Positions 1-40,000 of a stretch of 64,000 nt of DNA are shown in pieces; position 1 is the stretch's first letter, and each line of letters opens with the position of its first letter. Where the stretch lies: contig NC_063057.1 of assembly GCF_018812025.1 (NCBI RefSeq), positions 19,437,638-19,501,637 on the forward strand. Direction: 5' to 3'. The position numbers and the translations under genes are program-made. This DNA comes from Megalobrama amblycephala. Lineage: Eukaryota; Chordata; Actinopteri; Cypriniformes; Xenocyprididae. The notes under the pieces are model-generated. The model was not told the origin of the DNA, ran no database searches, and saw only the letters and a list, made by a program, of their open reading frames with translations.

Positions 1-569
1 AGTTATATACATTTTAACCATAGACGCTCATCTTGAACTAGTTCTCTTCTTCTCTATTAGAATTCTGGCAGTGTAGACGTTGCTAAGTGTATTACTGCCC
101 TCCACAGGTCAAAGTTTGAATTGACTAATTAATTGTTATATACTTGCACTAGCATATTGTGTATGACAATTTAATTCAAACTTTGACCTGAATTCTATAA
201 CTATATATAATTCTGAATGGACTATATTTAGCATAGAACGCTCACAAAAAACAAAACTGTCAGTCATCTTAGTTTATCGTTATCTCTAGCACCCCCGTAG
301 AACCGGGCCTATTAATAATAAAAAAAGTAAGCCTACATGTTTATATATATTTATTTATATATATACCCCCTTAAGTGTATTTTTTACTTGTTATGGGGGT
401 TACCTTTAGAAAAGTCCTAGCAACAGCAGACTGATCTTCAAACCTTCATTGCAGCATCTCCTCACCCCGAGACCTTCATGGTGAAAGAAAAACTCCCATT
501 AGGGACACATAAACATCAGAAACGCCCCCTTTCCCACCCCAGTAAAACACAAGACGATTTAGTTGGTAT
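1..569. other. DNA downstream of kmt2e
   Basis: AT-rich, without a coding exon I can recognise. It holds the 18-bp perfect inverted repeat at 105-190, listed separately. Confidence 0.6.
105..190. repeat. Long perfect hairpin (18-bp arms plus inner stem)
   Basis: Arms 105-122 and 173-190 are exact reverse complements (18 of 18). Inside them AATTGT pairs with ACAATT and the next seven bases also pair with G-U wobbles. The result is a stem of about 31 bp with one asymmetric bulge and a small loop. It could be a tiny palindromic transposon or a precursor-miRNA-like structure; no known miRNA was recognised. Confidence 0.7.
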
Positions 570-1757
570 AAAACTGTCATTACAGTGATTTATTATAATG
601 AACCATGAAAATAGCCAACCAGTGCTGTGTCTGTGAGTCTCTGTCCTTCACACACACATACACTCACACACAAACAGTAAAAAAAAATAAACCAGAGAGG
701 AAGAAATAAAAATAGTGCTACAGTCACAGAAACATTCAGCGTTTTTGTCAAGAGCGCTTGTATTTACAACCATATTCCAAAATGGGGATGGGAGCGAATT
801 ATACAAGCATAGAAAAGAAAAGAAGCAAATATTTACAACTGTTTCTGGAGAAAGCTGGAGTAACCACCTATACATTAAATTACACTTTCTACAAATAACC
901 ATTGATATTCAAAAATAAACCGCTTACCCCTACAGGAAGGACCTCTCTTTCTAAAGCTGCCACAGAGAACAGCACGCATCTGTCTGCGCCTTATTTGCCT
1001 TCCGCCTCCCGTGTGCAGTTCAAATACGCACACGGATGCGGGCGGCATGCAAGCATACACGCTCCCTTCCGCTTAAAAAACAGACACTCGTGCACACAGA
1101 CTCACTCATTCACACAAGTGCAGTCTCCTGGGCAGTGAAGCGGCCTATCGGAAAGGTCTCCTCTGAATTTCTGCAGCGGTGCACAGATATTTTTGTTACA
1201 TGGAGGAATAAAAAAAATAATAATTCTGTATTTTTTCTCTATACAAAACCTTTTTGCTATATAATGAGCCACTAGATAAAACAAATAACTGATAAGTGAA
1301 AAAACAGTGAGAGACAGGAAAAGTAGGGAAAGGTAAGGAGGAAACTGGAATGTCCCATTGCATTGCATTGCACTGGGAGGATAGAAGAAGGATCCAACAG
1401 GAAGAGACCAGAAAAGGCGATTAAAATGAATAAAAACATTAAAAGTAAAAAAGACGTCTGGAAAAGACAGGATGGCAGTACAAGGTTATGGGAAGGAGAG
1501 AGGTGTGGGGGATTCTGGGTAAGTGATGAGCACCAGGGTTCATTAACCATCATCTTTTACACAAAGTCTACTTTTACAGTTCTGCATTTCTTGTTTTCTT
1601 TTTAAAATGTACCCTTTTCCCCCAACCGGTTTTCATTATCCTTTGTGAAAAGGTACATAGAAAATATTTACAGTGGTGCTGTGTTGCCTATGTTACACGA
1701 TGTAGCTCCGCCCCTCTCTGAGCAAGTTTGTCTAGGGGCGGGGTTAAGTGGGTGTGG
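570..1757 (-). other. kmt2e: kmt2e 3' UTR (putative)
   Basis: Follows the kmt2e stop. A canonical AATAAA on the minus strand (complement of 589-594) would give a cleavage site near 570 and a UTR of about 1.2 kb. A CATTG pentamer is repeated near 1359-1373. The end point is inferred; another tttatt lies near 350. Confidence 0.5.
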
Positions 1758-27208
<25,451 letters not shown>

Positions 27209-28945
27209 GACGTTCTGTGCTGGGAGTCTCTTGTCCTACTGAGTCCAGAGCACAGCAATCCAAAACACTGAGGCATGTCAGCCACAGCACTCATTGCACA
27301 CATCTAAGTGCATCCACAAGGCCTGCAAAGAGATGGAGAGAAAAACAGTTAAGAGTTTGACAATCAACAACACACCAGACAAAATAGGGCAATAAAAAAA
27401 CGTGACTGGGGCACATTTATGGAAACTACACACAGATAGTGTACATATTACGAAACCCTGGGTCATTTCAGCTAGTATTGTAAACAGGATGTGACACTTT
27501 TCAAAGAGTAGCTATGATTCATAGCACAAACATGAGGCTATCGTTGGCCCTGAGGCGTAATATTATTCTTCCAGGCATCAAGAGCACTGGTTAACATATG
27601 TTCATTTCTAATGGAAAAACATCAAAAGACAGGGCTTTAACTTGATGGTTTGTCCTACAACACTTTGGTTTGGGTAAAGCTACTTGGCTTCTAAAAGAAA
27701 AAAGAAAAAAAAAGAAAAAAATCTGTGTTCGAACACGTCTTTTGTATAACAAGGGAGGGGAAGTGAAGATTGTGTGGCAAAAGCGTGTCCAATAACAGAG
27801 CTCGACCTTTGCAGAACAAACAGGGTGCAGTGACTACACATTGACACAAGGGGGCGCAGTTGCATGCTTGGTCAGAGCCACCATGAAAGTGGAGAGAGAG
27901 AGAGAGAGAGAGAATACAACATGGAGGCAGCTTTTATATTTTCCGCTCATCCATAAACGTCCATTCAATGCTCACATCCTGAGCGTGCACAAAGACGTGT
28001 TGTTGCGGCACTGCTCGTGAGAGGATTTAATGTGTTCATGGTGGAGGCAAAAAACGGATGGAAAGATTAATGATTAAGCGATATATTTGTCGGACAGAGC
28101 GAGACGAAGAGATGCAGGAGGGAAGTGGCATTGATGGACAGCAAAAGATAGCACCAACAGCCAATCAGGGGCTTCCCTTGCAAGTAACGTTTTAATCCTG
28201 GTCAGAGGGGCTAAATATGTCACACTGACATACTTCTCCTGGAACAACAAACAGGGTGGCGACAAAGGAATTAAAGTGTGTGTATTGTGGTGATAAGTGG
28301 GATTAGAGGAGGGGCCAGATGCTGGGACATACAGTCTACAGATGAAACCTGGATTTTGGCGAGACTGTTTGGCTACTAACAAAAGAGGATGGAGGAAGAC
28401 TAGTAAACTAGTATTGTGCCAACAGGGTCTAAAACTAAGCAACCAATTTCAGTGATAACTAACTGCCAGTAATTAATATTTTATTTATTAATGTACATTT
28501 CTAATTGGGATGCTCATAATTAACTGGTTATCCATTAACTGAATTTTGACTGATTAATACTATTGGTTAAAGGGTTTATATAGTAGTAAGTTTCAAAGTG
28601 TTTTTCAAGATATTTAGAAAACGCTTGCTGCATGGTTAAAAATACACTACACATATAAAATAGAGTTTGAGAGAGAAAAGAAAAAAAAAAAACATATGTA
28701 ACATTTTATAATCATATTCAGAAATAACATATAGCCTACTGGTAAATAAAGCGAATGTTCCCATATTCGCGATGTATTTGGATGCTAAACTATTATTATG
28801 TAAACTAGGCTTTGTACTTCATTCATGTTCCAATATTGACGTAAAACATCATCCTTCACATGAGCAAAAATGTGCTTGGATTAGCACCACAGTGGGGCGG
28901 TACTGACGCCGACTTGTGCTACCAACATTATGTTTGCATTGTTTT

Positions 28946-29626
28946 AAAGGTCCCGTTCTTCGTGATCCCATGTTTCAAACTTTAGTTTGTGTGTAATGTT
29001 GTTGTTAGAGTATAAATAAAATCTGTAAAATTTTAAAGCTCAAAGTTCAATGCCAAGCGAGATATTTTATTTAACAGAAGTCGCCTACATCGAACGGCCA
29101 GTTTGGACTACATCCCTCTACTTCCTTCTTTAATGACGTCACTAAAACAGTTTTTTGACTAACCTCCGCCCACAGGAATACACAAGAGTTGCGTTTGTAG
29201 AGTGTGTTTGTCGCCATGTCGCCGAAACGCTGTTATTTTCATCCCGCAGTCCAATCACCGGGTCTGATTCCGGCTCAAATTGATAGGGTAAAATTAAAGA
29301 CATGTTTACAATAACACTGAGCGCGTGCATCTCCACGTTATGGTAAGAGGCGTGACCTTTCCGGGACCTTTCCGCTAAGCTGCTGTCGAATCACAACACA
29401 GGAACCGCTGGCACAATCAGAACTCGTTACGTATTTCTGAAGGAGGGACTTCATAGAACAAGGAAGTCATCAGCCCGTTTTTATGACAGTGGAAACAGCG
29501 GTATACAGATAAGTAAATTATGTGAAAAATACTGCGTTTTTTTACACGCGAAACATGAACACATGTTATATTGCACACTATAAACACAATCAAAGCTTCA
29601 AAAAAAACACGAAAAACGGGACCTTT
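28946..29626 (-). mobile_element. 680-bp element, copy A (inverted relative to 62450-63129)
   Basis: Inverted ends AAAGGTCCCGTTCTTCGTG and CACGAAAAACGGGACCTTT. Encodes on the minus strand a 64-residue ORF (29142-29336) starting MEMHALSV and containing LPYQFEPESDPVIGL. The same ORF occurs in copy B with one residue changed. From memory this resembles the start of an ORF in fish ISL2EU-type transposons; that is weak. Non-autonomous. Confidence 0.65.
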
Positions 29627-32143
29627 AAGGTTAGGTTTAGGGTTTGGGGTAGGTATGGACGTTATTAAAGTGTCAAAAAACATCACACCACATGAATATT
29701 ATGCATTTTTCATTGGCGAATGTGCTACCTATACTGTTTTAATGGGAGGTAGCACAATCTGAGAGTGGGTAGCATAAATCGTCAGAACACCAGCACACAA
29801 ATATATATGACAAAGAAATGTCCCCTTTTCAGGATACTGTTTCTTTTAAAAGATAATTTTGTAAAATCCAATCATAGTTCCAATAATTTAGGGACACAGG
29901 GAATAATTTAGTCTCCCACTGCACATTAGATCCAGTGACTCATTGATGTTGAAGTCTCACCTTTATTTTCTGTGGCTTTTAGCTGCCCTTAGTTTCTGGA
30001 ACTCTGGCTGTGATGATTACTGTGGTATTAACCCAGCACTAGAAACTACCAGTGATGCAAGTGCATGTTGAGCAACCGAATACAACCCTCTACAATGCTA
30101 GTCGCATATGCGACCAAATTTCAAGAGAGGCGACTAAAATTTAATTAGCCAATGGCTAGTAAATTGTACGATTACAGTCACCTGTAATTGAGATGCAAAA
30201 AATAAGTTTAGCACATATAATTTCATTGCCTGCTGAGCTTTACGTACTGTCGCTTAGCTGAGAGCGCCCTCTATCGCTTTCTCTCACACATGCGCGCCGC
30301 ACTCACCATGAGAGGAGGGAGAGCACATGCAGGGCTCGTTGACAGAACTCTTACTGTCCTGATCGGACCAGTGCTGTGTCTTCATATCATTTGCATGCAT
30401 TTTTACGCTTTGCCGATTTAAAAATTCAGGTGCAAGATGGCACGAAAGTTAACTCGTGCACACTAAGTGAGAAGTTTTGTGTCCACAAACTGCACATATG
30501 AAGCACGCGCCCAGAAAGCCGCATCTGACAGCATGTGAATACTGAGTTGAGCTCTCTTTCATGTCTTCTTCAATTGAAAGTTTTACACAAAATTATGTCT
30601 TTTGAGGAGATTGAACAACTGTAGTCACATGAACTATTTTAATGATGTCTTTACTACCTTTCTGGGCCTTGGAAGTTATTACGTCGCAGTCTGTGGGGAT
30701 TCAGAAAGCTCTCGGATTTCATCAAAAACATCTTTGTGTTCCAAAGATGAAAGAAGGAACATAATAAGAGTGAGTACTTAATGAGAGAATTTTAATTTTG
30801 GGGTGAACTACCCATTTAATATATTAATAATTTTAAACATTTTACATGTACATGTTTTACTTACTGAGGCAAAAAAACAAAACAAAAAAAAACAACAGAG
30901 CTGTGGTTGCCAGGTCTGTGCAACAAAAAAAGCTCAATGCAAATTTTCTCCATCAGGTGGCTGAATTCTCCACTGAATTTGTACATCTGGGGGGTGTTTT
31001 GGGGGCGTTGGGTGCCAAAAATCGTACATACAAGGGTGGAAAGCAACCCGCAGAAATTTTTTTTACCTGCGGCAACAACAAAAGTAGCCCAATTCCTCGG
31101 GAAAACCGCGGACTTGGCAACACCGGCTGTGGTTGCACTTTTCTTTTTACTAGATCATTTATCAACATAACATGATGCATTTGTATCATTAAAAAAAATT
31201 AATAAAAATAAAACATACTACCATTCTTATATTTGCAATCCAAAACAACTAAAATAACTAATAAAACCAATTTTTACCCACATTTGGCACTTGTAAGATA
31301 AGTGTTAATTTTGAACTTTGCATACTAGCACCGAGATCCAGATCACTGCAAATAAACAAAACATGAACTTACATGCCTGCACACAACACACACCTTGACC
31401 AGCCTTAACATGCCCCCTCTAGATACACACATGCATACAAACACTCCCCTATGAAGGTGGCACATCTTCTGCTCACTGTTTGGAAATATATTAGAATGAC
31501 TGTCATCTGTATGTGTGGCATGTTGGAGAACAGACTTTCAAACCGTATATGATGTGTGTGCCCTTATGTAGAGCATAAAGACTAGAGAGAGGCTATAAAG
31601 CAGTCCAGAGACTCGCAGAGATGACAGCTGTCCGCTTCGGGGTTAATTAATAGGAATCTGACAATGTGTGTCGGTTAGTGTGTGATTTACTCTGTAGGCA
31701 ACTACAATTCTCCCATTTTTGGCCATGTCAGGTCGCTTTCACAAGCGCAGTGGGTCTAATATATTGTGGATGTTTCGACTGCTGTGAAAAATGAATGAAG
31801 TTTCACCGCTCTTGAAAAAACACAGTAAATAATAGCTCTGCTCCAAACCTAGTGAGCTGCCTTGCTGTCCTTTGTTTACATAGGCATCTGTCTTTTAAGG
31901 CAGTATCCTGACGGAATTGGAACCTAATAAGTGACTGATTTGGAATGCTCTACATAGGCAGCATTATGGCACACAAATAGCTCTCACAAATAGAGACTAA
32001 GAGACGCCACTACATATTGATTCCAATAAAGTTTTAATGCCAGCAAAACAGAGCACACACATATAACATTTTAGCATAATTAGATTGTATTATATGAAAT
32101 ATATGCCTTTTCTGTCATTCAATCATATATATTTATATATATT

Positions 32144-32240
32144 AGGGATGCACCGATACCATTTTTTTAAAGGACAGAGTACGAGTACCGATACTTTTTT
32201 TCTAGTACTCGCCGATACCGATGCCTATACATTTATTAAT
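32144..32240. mobile_element. Left-end fragment of the GATGCACCGATACC hAT-like family
   Basis: TTAGGGATGCACCGATACCA followed by poly-T and CGAGTACCGATAC repeats, the same end type as the outer element at 18086-20925. No matching right end was found, so truncated or too diverged. Downstream sequence (CCCTTTAAGACCGAATCC near 32605) resembles that element's interior. Confidence 0.5.
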
Positions 32241-33010
32241 TTCTCTCTCTCTCTCTTTTTTTTTTTTTTTTTGGTGATGTTGCAGTTTTCAAGCACAACA
32301 CAGTGAGACTAATGAATGTAGGACAGCTTCTTTATTATTACTCTAATGAAAAAAGTAATATTTTTTATGTGCTTGTCATAAACTTAGAGAACAAAAATTT
32401 CAGAGTGTCCAATGACCTTCAAAGGGCATTATTAACAATACATATAATTGATATATAAAAAGAAATGTATAAACAACAAATACTATAGAGATACAAATTA
32501 AATAAACTTGTTTTTCAGATACAGTAGGTTTATTTACCATGTATACATTTATTTAACATCTTTTGTTGTTTTTTTAACATTAATGACAAATATAGGCTAC
32601 GGTCCCTTTAAGACCGAATCCATGGATACTGATACACATCCTGTTTTCACCCAAATGTTTACGTCCACTTAAGCCATAACCGACTGTATTTACGCGAGAT
32701 ACTCCACACGATGGACGTTTTGACAACTATGTGTGAATTTGACCATTCAGGCGCAAGGAGAACTGATCACGCACAAGAAAGAGAGAGCGCGCGTGCGAGA
32801 GAGAGTGCGTTTGGTCTGTGTCATTCAGCGCGATTCTGCCTATCCCGCCTTCACTAATCGATAACGAATTGTGATTGAAAGCATGCAGTTCGCAATGTAT
32901 GGGTTGATACTATGTACATTACTATACATTACTATATTATTACTAGTATGCTGTAAAATAAGAAATAGACTAATAATAGTCAGTCAACAGTAAAATTACA
33001 ATGAGAATAC

Positions 33011-33987
33011 CAGTGCTTCCCACAGGTTTGAAATATACTTGCAGTGGTAGCCGGGCGAAAAATCCTCCTATTACCCTCGGCATAAAAATCGTCTACTACA
33101 TGTGACAAACAAATAATGTGTGATTTTTAACAGTATTTTTATTTATTGAAATTAATTTTAATTACATAGCATATTACATTTAATTACATACTAATATTAT
33201 GCATTATTATGCATTGTAAATTATGCAAAATTACAGCATTTAAATGATTCACCTTTTCGTATGTTCTCCTTGCTGTCATATAGTGTCTCTCTCAGTGAAT
33301 GGGACACAGATTTTACTAGTAAAATTTATAAAATGAATAATATACATGTCAAATAATGTTCTTAGTGTTTTCTTCCTGTGGGGGAGACTACAATAATTTA
33401 CTATGAATTAAATGGAAATCAAATTAAATACAATTTATTGTGTAATCAAAATACCAATAATGCCCAAAAGAAAAAGAAAAAACTTAGTGTGTGAATTTTA
33501 ATTATAAACAAGCCCGAAATACACCGGGACTCTTATTTTGAAATGTCTGTACTATTGCAGGCTGATCCTTCAGATTCTTAAAATCGTCTAAAACATTATA
33601 TAAAGGTCATAAAGTAGACTTTGTAATAATTCATCAACTTGAGTTCATTAGCAATCACTTGGCATAAATCTGCGCTTTTCATTGATTGAGAATCACTTTG
33701 AAGCAGACTGAAGCGCTGTTGCGCGAGCTTGTAGAACGCCCCCTTGTGACTTTGCAAAATGCAGCGCCTGTGGGAATGTCAGCGGGAGTAAACAGTTCTG
33801 ACACACACATAATGAGCAGGTACGAAACGACTAGTTATTTGATCGCGGATGGTTTCATTATCTTGCGCGGATATAAAAGTATAAGAGGATAAAAATAATA
33901 AAAGCAAAAATGTGTCTCCAAATATACTTGGGCGGCCATTATACGTGGGCGGCCCGCCCAAGTAAAGTCTATGTGTGGGAAGCACTG
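33011..33987. mobile_element. hAT-like element remnant
   Basis: Perfect 14-bp inverted ends CAGTGCTTCCCACA / TGTGGGAAGCACTG, 977 bp apart. Both ends continue with ATATACTTG-type sequence and GGGCGGCC words. No transposase ORF; no clean 8-bp flank repeat. Confidence 0.6.
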
Positions 33988-34776
33988 CAATATTCATGGT
34001 AAGGTTAGCAAAACAAAAACAGTTTAATTATTGATTAGCTGTTGATATGACAGTATGTTGTAAGTACATACCCACAAAAGATTATTTTGATTGTAATAAA
34101 TGCTATATCAACTTTATTTGTTTGGAAAACTGACCAAAAAAAAAAAAAGAGAGATTTTGTTATTATAGCAAGTCCAAGCTGAATTTTAGGGCTTGGAAAG
34201 GGGGATTGGAAACCCTGTTGCAAAAACCAATTCCTGTAAAATACACCGGCTACAGGCTGCCTTAAAATGCTCCCTACGTAGGCAGCTTCAGCTTGCTACA
34301 TTTTGGCACAGAGTTTAAGTTACCATGTCCTCTTCACGAAGAAGTGACAAACACAGGAAGATGGCAAAAGAGAGACAACATTGTATCGTGTAATAAACCC
34401 ATTTCCCTTAGAAAGCATACGGTGGGTCTCTTTCCAGCTTTCTCACACAGAGTCTGTTCTTCTTGGCCTCAGCAGGGCAATCCTGCCGTCACTGCTTAGG
34501 AATGCACGCGTGCGCACTGCCTCTCTGTATATACACACACACACACACAGATAACCATAACATATCCCCTCCGAATGTCCAGACGTACCCTTTCTTTACT
34601 CTCAAACACTTGCACACACATTCAGCAGACACCCCCCTCTTTAAAAATGCCAAACGGAGGGAGGTGTGGAAAAATCTAGTACAGTAGAACATTCCTGGCT
34701 AAATCAGAGCATTCAGACTGCCTCAGACACGCCCATTTCCTTTAGTAAAACTGTCTGCCACTCAAGAGGAACGCAG

Positions 34777-34778
<2 letters not shown>

Positions 34779-34835
<57 letters not shown>

Positions 34836-34855
34836 AAAGAAAGAAAGAAAGAAAA
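34779..34855. repeat. (AG)n then (GAAA)n microsatellite
   Basis: About 26 AG units run into GAAA units, in kmt2e intron 1. Confidence 0.95.
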
Positions 34856-36410
34856 ATGCTTGCCCTACCCGGATTTCTTTCCCTCCCCTAGCTGCACTTC
34901 CTAAATAAACCCTTGACACTCCACTCAGAAGGGAAGGGAGGGGTGGATGGGGAGAAAAAAGGGGGAGATGGCTGCGGAATACGAGACCAATTAAATGGTC
35001 ATGAGGAAAGAGAAGCCATTTAAAGAGCCTATAAAAAGATGAACAGCTTTCGAAACAAAAATATAAAACAGCCTATCTGAAAACATCTAATATTAATTCT
35101 TTTCTGTCCCGTTCTTTCAGTGATTGAGATTTCCACTGGCTCCCAAGCTATCCATCTAAGGAATGATGATGAGGGACCAATTCTGGCACAGAAGCAGCCA
35201 GCTGAATCCAACTGTTTTTCCTCCTCTCTCTGTATGGACACAATGTCGTATTGGAAGCTCCTCCTTCCGGCAGCTCGCTACAGCAGGCAGGGAAACCCAC
35301 AGCCTCATGTAGGAGTATTTTTTCCTTTCTCTCCCCGTTTCTCCCGCTCTCTCTCCCACAGTCATTTTCCTGGTTTGCGTTGTCTGATTTTCAGCGGGGA
35401 GAGATGGAAATAGAGCAGGCTTCCAAACGCTAGCCCCGGTGATGTGACTTCACACCATTCACGCAGTCTGAGTCATCACAGCCTACGCTACACTGAGGCT
35501 TTACACAGCCACGTGCCTCAAAAATGCACGAACGCACGCCGAGAGCTTTTCCTCGCTGTCATTGATAAAGATGCATGAGGTACGAGGTTGTATCACCCTG
35601 TTCGCATCTCTTCCTGTGAGACAAATATGCCACAATCATGGCTGCCGGCCAGCTCTTGCTGTTGAAGAAAAGATGAGAAATTCATATTTGAATATAATCT
35701 GTTATTAGTGGTGTTTACTAAATTTCCCCATACTTAAGAACCAACCCTTAATACCAACTGTTAAACATCAGAGCTGCAGAGACAAATAATGACTTGGCAG
35801 ATGATAAAAGAGCCGGAAAAACCCCATAGACTTGAACAACATTGTCTAGAGGTCAGAATAGATACTTGAGGGTGGGCTCTTTTGACTTGGGCCACTAAGC
35901 AAGGACGTGTCTCTGGCCTGTATTTTATCTCGGCCTCTCTGACAAACGTTAATGAGGTTAATAGCTCCTGTGCTACAGTCTGCCAAGTGGCTGACCACAG
36001 TGCACCTCCACCATGGTCAGAGAGGAGGCACTTGACATTCTTAAATTAGATAAGGATGACTGATGACAAACAAAATCAATGATGCACATCCCCCATCTAT
36101 AGATTCAATGAGTGGTTCATTAAGATTTATAAAGAAAACTAAATTTTTACATTTTTGGAAGAAAATGTGAATGATGCTTAGCAACAGCACTAGGTTGTTG
36201 CTATGTGGTTGCACACTGACCCGGGTCTAAAGAGCCTCTATGATATTCTTGTGTCCCTCTTTCAAGAGATTACTTTCCATCTTATTTTTATCTGTCAAGA
36301 AAAATTATAAGTCTGAACATTTAGAAAACTAATAGCACACCTCTCCTTCAAAAGATGTACAATGAAAAGTTTCATTCACATCTATAACACAAAACTGAAA
36401 AACACACCAA

Positions 36411-37055
36411 GGACCCGTTTTCCACCTGGTTTTGTTTGATCAGATCACAAGTAGACCTGGTATTTTAATCCATCTCTTTTGTCCACTTTCAATCACTTCT
36501 GTCCTGATTTCTTTGGAGAGAGGGTCTATCGGCAGGGAAATATGTTTTTTTTCCGATCTTTTGATCTAATTGACAAAATAAGCTTGCACAATTACATATG
36601 AACACGCCAATGACGACAGAAAAATACCCAGAGCAGCAGCTTTCGTTTCTGCTCTGACAGCCACAAGTCCAGTCGAACGCTTTGAGTGCGCGTTAAAAAT
36701 CAGGAATGGTGAGAGAACATTGTGCTTGGTACATTTTTCGTCTTCAAACCAAACTTGGGTCTTCAGCTGACAAAGTTTAAAACCCGTCTGGCTAGCGTGC
36801 TTCCCATAATGTTTATGCATTAGGTTAGTAGGCAGAGAGCAGGCGGTCTTTAGTGACTGTTTGCACACATTTGACCACATGAGCGTTTCCACTATGAAAG
36901 CAACCCAGTCGAATGCGTTTTCGGCTACCTCTGGAAATGGTAGAAAGTGGACAAGCTCAAAACGTTTTACACCCCGTTTACACCTGTATTTAGTGTGGTC
37001 CACTTGTGATGCAATCGAACAAAACGCATCTTAATACCAGGTGGAAACAGGGCCC
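36411..37055. mobile_element. MITE-like element
   Basis: Left end GGACCCGTTTTCCACCTGGT, right end ACCAGGTGGAAACAGGGCCC, about 645 bp apart. A 145-residue minus-strand ORF inside (36566-37003) shows no transposase motif I recognise. Confidence 0.5.
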
Positions 37056-40000
37056 AAGACAAATTTCCTTCCTCTTAGTTAATGGCACTTTTGGAGCATC
37101 AGATTGTACGTATATCTCCGGATGCACAGGGGCCGAATCAGCCCATTGCAATAGTGCCATGGGCGAAAAGGACAGTCTGCGCCACTCCATGATCAATTTC
37201 ATGCCTGGCTTGCAGCATTACATCACAAACACTGCACAATAACATTCGCACATTTATAAATGAGTAGGATGTGGTGCTGCACCCTTGTCTGCCTGCTCTG
37301 TGGGACACCTGTCATGTAGGTAGGGCCCGTCGAGAGAGCTCGCTTACAGCCAGCAAACAAAAACATGTTACCTGAGCCCACAGCTCCTCCCTACACGTCC
37401 CTCACGTGACCTTACGGCACTAACAGGCCTCCCAGTGGATACTTGCTTAACCACACTTCAGCTCGATAAAACATGGGCTATAAATATAAAAAAACATTTA
37501 TGATCTCATACAAGTCAAGCAACCTGGATGTCCTCTGGAAGGATAATGTTTGTCAGGTTTTGGCATGCGTTTGTCCCGGTGCGCGCAACGCGATCACAGA
37601 TGCGTCACCTGAGACTACGATTCTAAGCCACCTGCCTCCCTCTCCCTTTCTAACCTCCATCTCTCTCCTGAGGGGGGTACTTCACTTCTCCATCCCTCTG
37701 TCAACACAGAGAGCAAACAGACACTGCCCATGGCCTCACACACACACAGCTCCGAGTCACCCATGCGCAGTGAGGCTAGGATGCGAGTGTGACATGACAG
37801 TCTGACAAAGAATGAGACAGGATGGTAAATGCAGCTGTTGTAGAGTTGTTTATGATGAGCGGAACTGCGTATTTCAATCTTTTAGGTAGATAGATATTTT
37901 GTGAAATCAAGTGAATGCAATATATAATGGCTTTATTATGTCAAAGTGCATTACAAGTCTTCACTTGTTATCAGTTGTCACAAATAACCTTCACTTTTCC
38001 ATGCATCCCTAGGGTGCAATGAGCGGTTATGTAAAACATAAGATCAAGTCAAGTGTTCATTCTGAGCTCTTCAAGTTCATCCAGTGTGCTTCCAGTGTGG
38101 TTGATCTGCACTATATTTATCATTTTAAAAACAAACCAGTTTTGTTCAGCTAAGCTTGCTTCTGTTGCATTCTCTGAGTGGATCACTTCTCTCTAGCGTC
38201 GCTGTCGGAGTTGTGAGCTGTGTGTTGATGTGCGTAGGCTGATGTTCCATCCTCTTCGTACAGCTGCACAGCCTCACTGTGATGTCACACCACTAAATGC
38301 CAACGATTGGACCTCCACCTACAGGAAACGCCTGTCAGAAAGCCACAACCTGCACTGTACACGGTCTGCTCCTCTCGTTATCTGCATGCAAGCCCAGAGG
38401 CAAGTTTTCCATGCAAAAAAAGGAGCCACAGATGTAAAAAATAAAGTTTTCATGAAGTAAATCAGCATTTATGCAATCAGAAATGACAAATCCATTCATG
38501 TCTTTGTGGCCATCTTGAAGCTCAGCCTAATATGGTGTCATTAGGAAAAAGGGTCCAAAGCATGTGTTTGGCAAATGTCTCGGATCACCATCTCGACCGT
38601 GGCTGCCAAAGTTTGTCTCACAGTGCAGCTAAGAAAAGAAAAAAACACGCACATATCATTGGCTGCTACATAAAACACGCAGAAACTGGCATTTCAAAAA
38701 AGCTGTTGGAGCAACGCCTTGGTTTTTATTACGGAAAGCCTTTCCAAACACTACCGTAGTGCCAAAAGTTACGGGAACAGCTCTGTGGTTAACAAAGACA
38801 GCAAGTGAGCGATTTCTATCGGTGAAAACATATTTGTTAATGTAATGTATGCTACGCAGGCCTTGAGTGGTGCCCACACACAGATGTATGGGTGGACCCC
38901 AGCAAACTTTCCACAAAGTCATGCATCTGCCATGACCAGTGGATGTGAGGTGAAAGGAGAGCTCGGGAGGGGAGGTCTTTGTCAATGTCAAAGGAGAAAC
39001 AACCGAGTCACAGCTGTTATCTCACAGCTTGACCCTGTAAGCCATTCCACCTGCCCCCCAAAAGCTACAACAACATATGCATCAGGCTGAGGGGACGAAA
39101 CCAGGCACATTAAGAGCGATAAAACACAAACATCAGCATCCAAATACGGCGTGATGGCTTGACCCGATGGATAACTGAAGCCCCCCCCCCGATGATGTGC
39201 AATCAGTTCACGCATGAACAGTCACTCGCCTGCTTCCTATCCAAGTTCAAGATCACCTTTTTGCAGCATCATCGTCTATTCATTACGCATTAGGGCCCAA
39301 CAAACTACCCTGATGAATAACCACATTCTTCTGGACCTGTAAACTCCCCGCTGACCAGAGGGAGGGAGCAGTAATCACGAGAGAAATATGACACAGCCGT
39401 GTGGGTTGCGCTCTTTTCAATGCTGCAGTAAACTTAACGGCACTCTCAAATAAAGTCATATTCCTCAGTGCGGTTATTGAACCAAAACGTTATGAGTAGT
39501 TTTCAGATGCAGACGATTGTGCGTGAGCTTGAGCAACGTCTCGTTTCCTGTTACTTCTTTAGGTGAGGCAATCTAGGTTTCTGGTAAAATACAAACCTTT
39601 CATAGACATGAACTTTCCAGTCAAGTAAACTAGTCACAAAAGAATGCGTTTGAGGTGGGTGGTATGACCAAAATCTTATTTCACAATATAAGAAATATAT
39701 CACAATAACAATACCTGGTTATTTTTGATATTTTATCTTTGTGAGTAAAAATAAGAACAAAGATGCAGAGAACAAACAATAGGACAGATAAGAAAGACAA
39801 ACTGTTTTAAGTTCTCCAGTTACAATAGTCTATACACAGTCTTTACTCTATTATCAACACAATGAAGACATAACCGACTCAGTTAACGCGAAAATTATTG
39901 TTTCACCTGACTATGTTTGCACATGACATGTTGATTCATTTGTTTAAAAGTAATACCTTTTAGTAAAATCACAAAGAAAGACTATTTTGATTAAAGTAAT

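Noticed and set aside
29142..29336. 64-codon frame as a host gene
   Set aside because: The same frame occurs in a second element copy at 62740-62934, so it belongs to the transposon.
36566..37003. 145-codon minus-strand frame
   Set aside because: Lies wholly inside a MITE-like element and shows no transposase motif.
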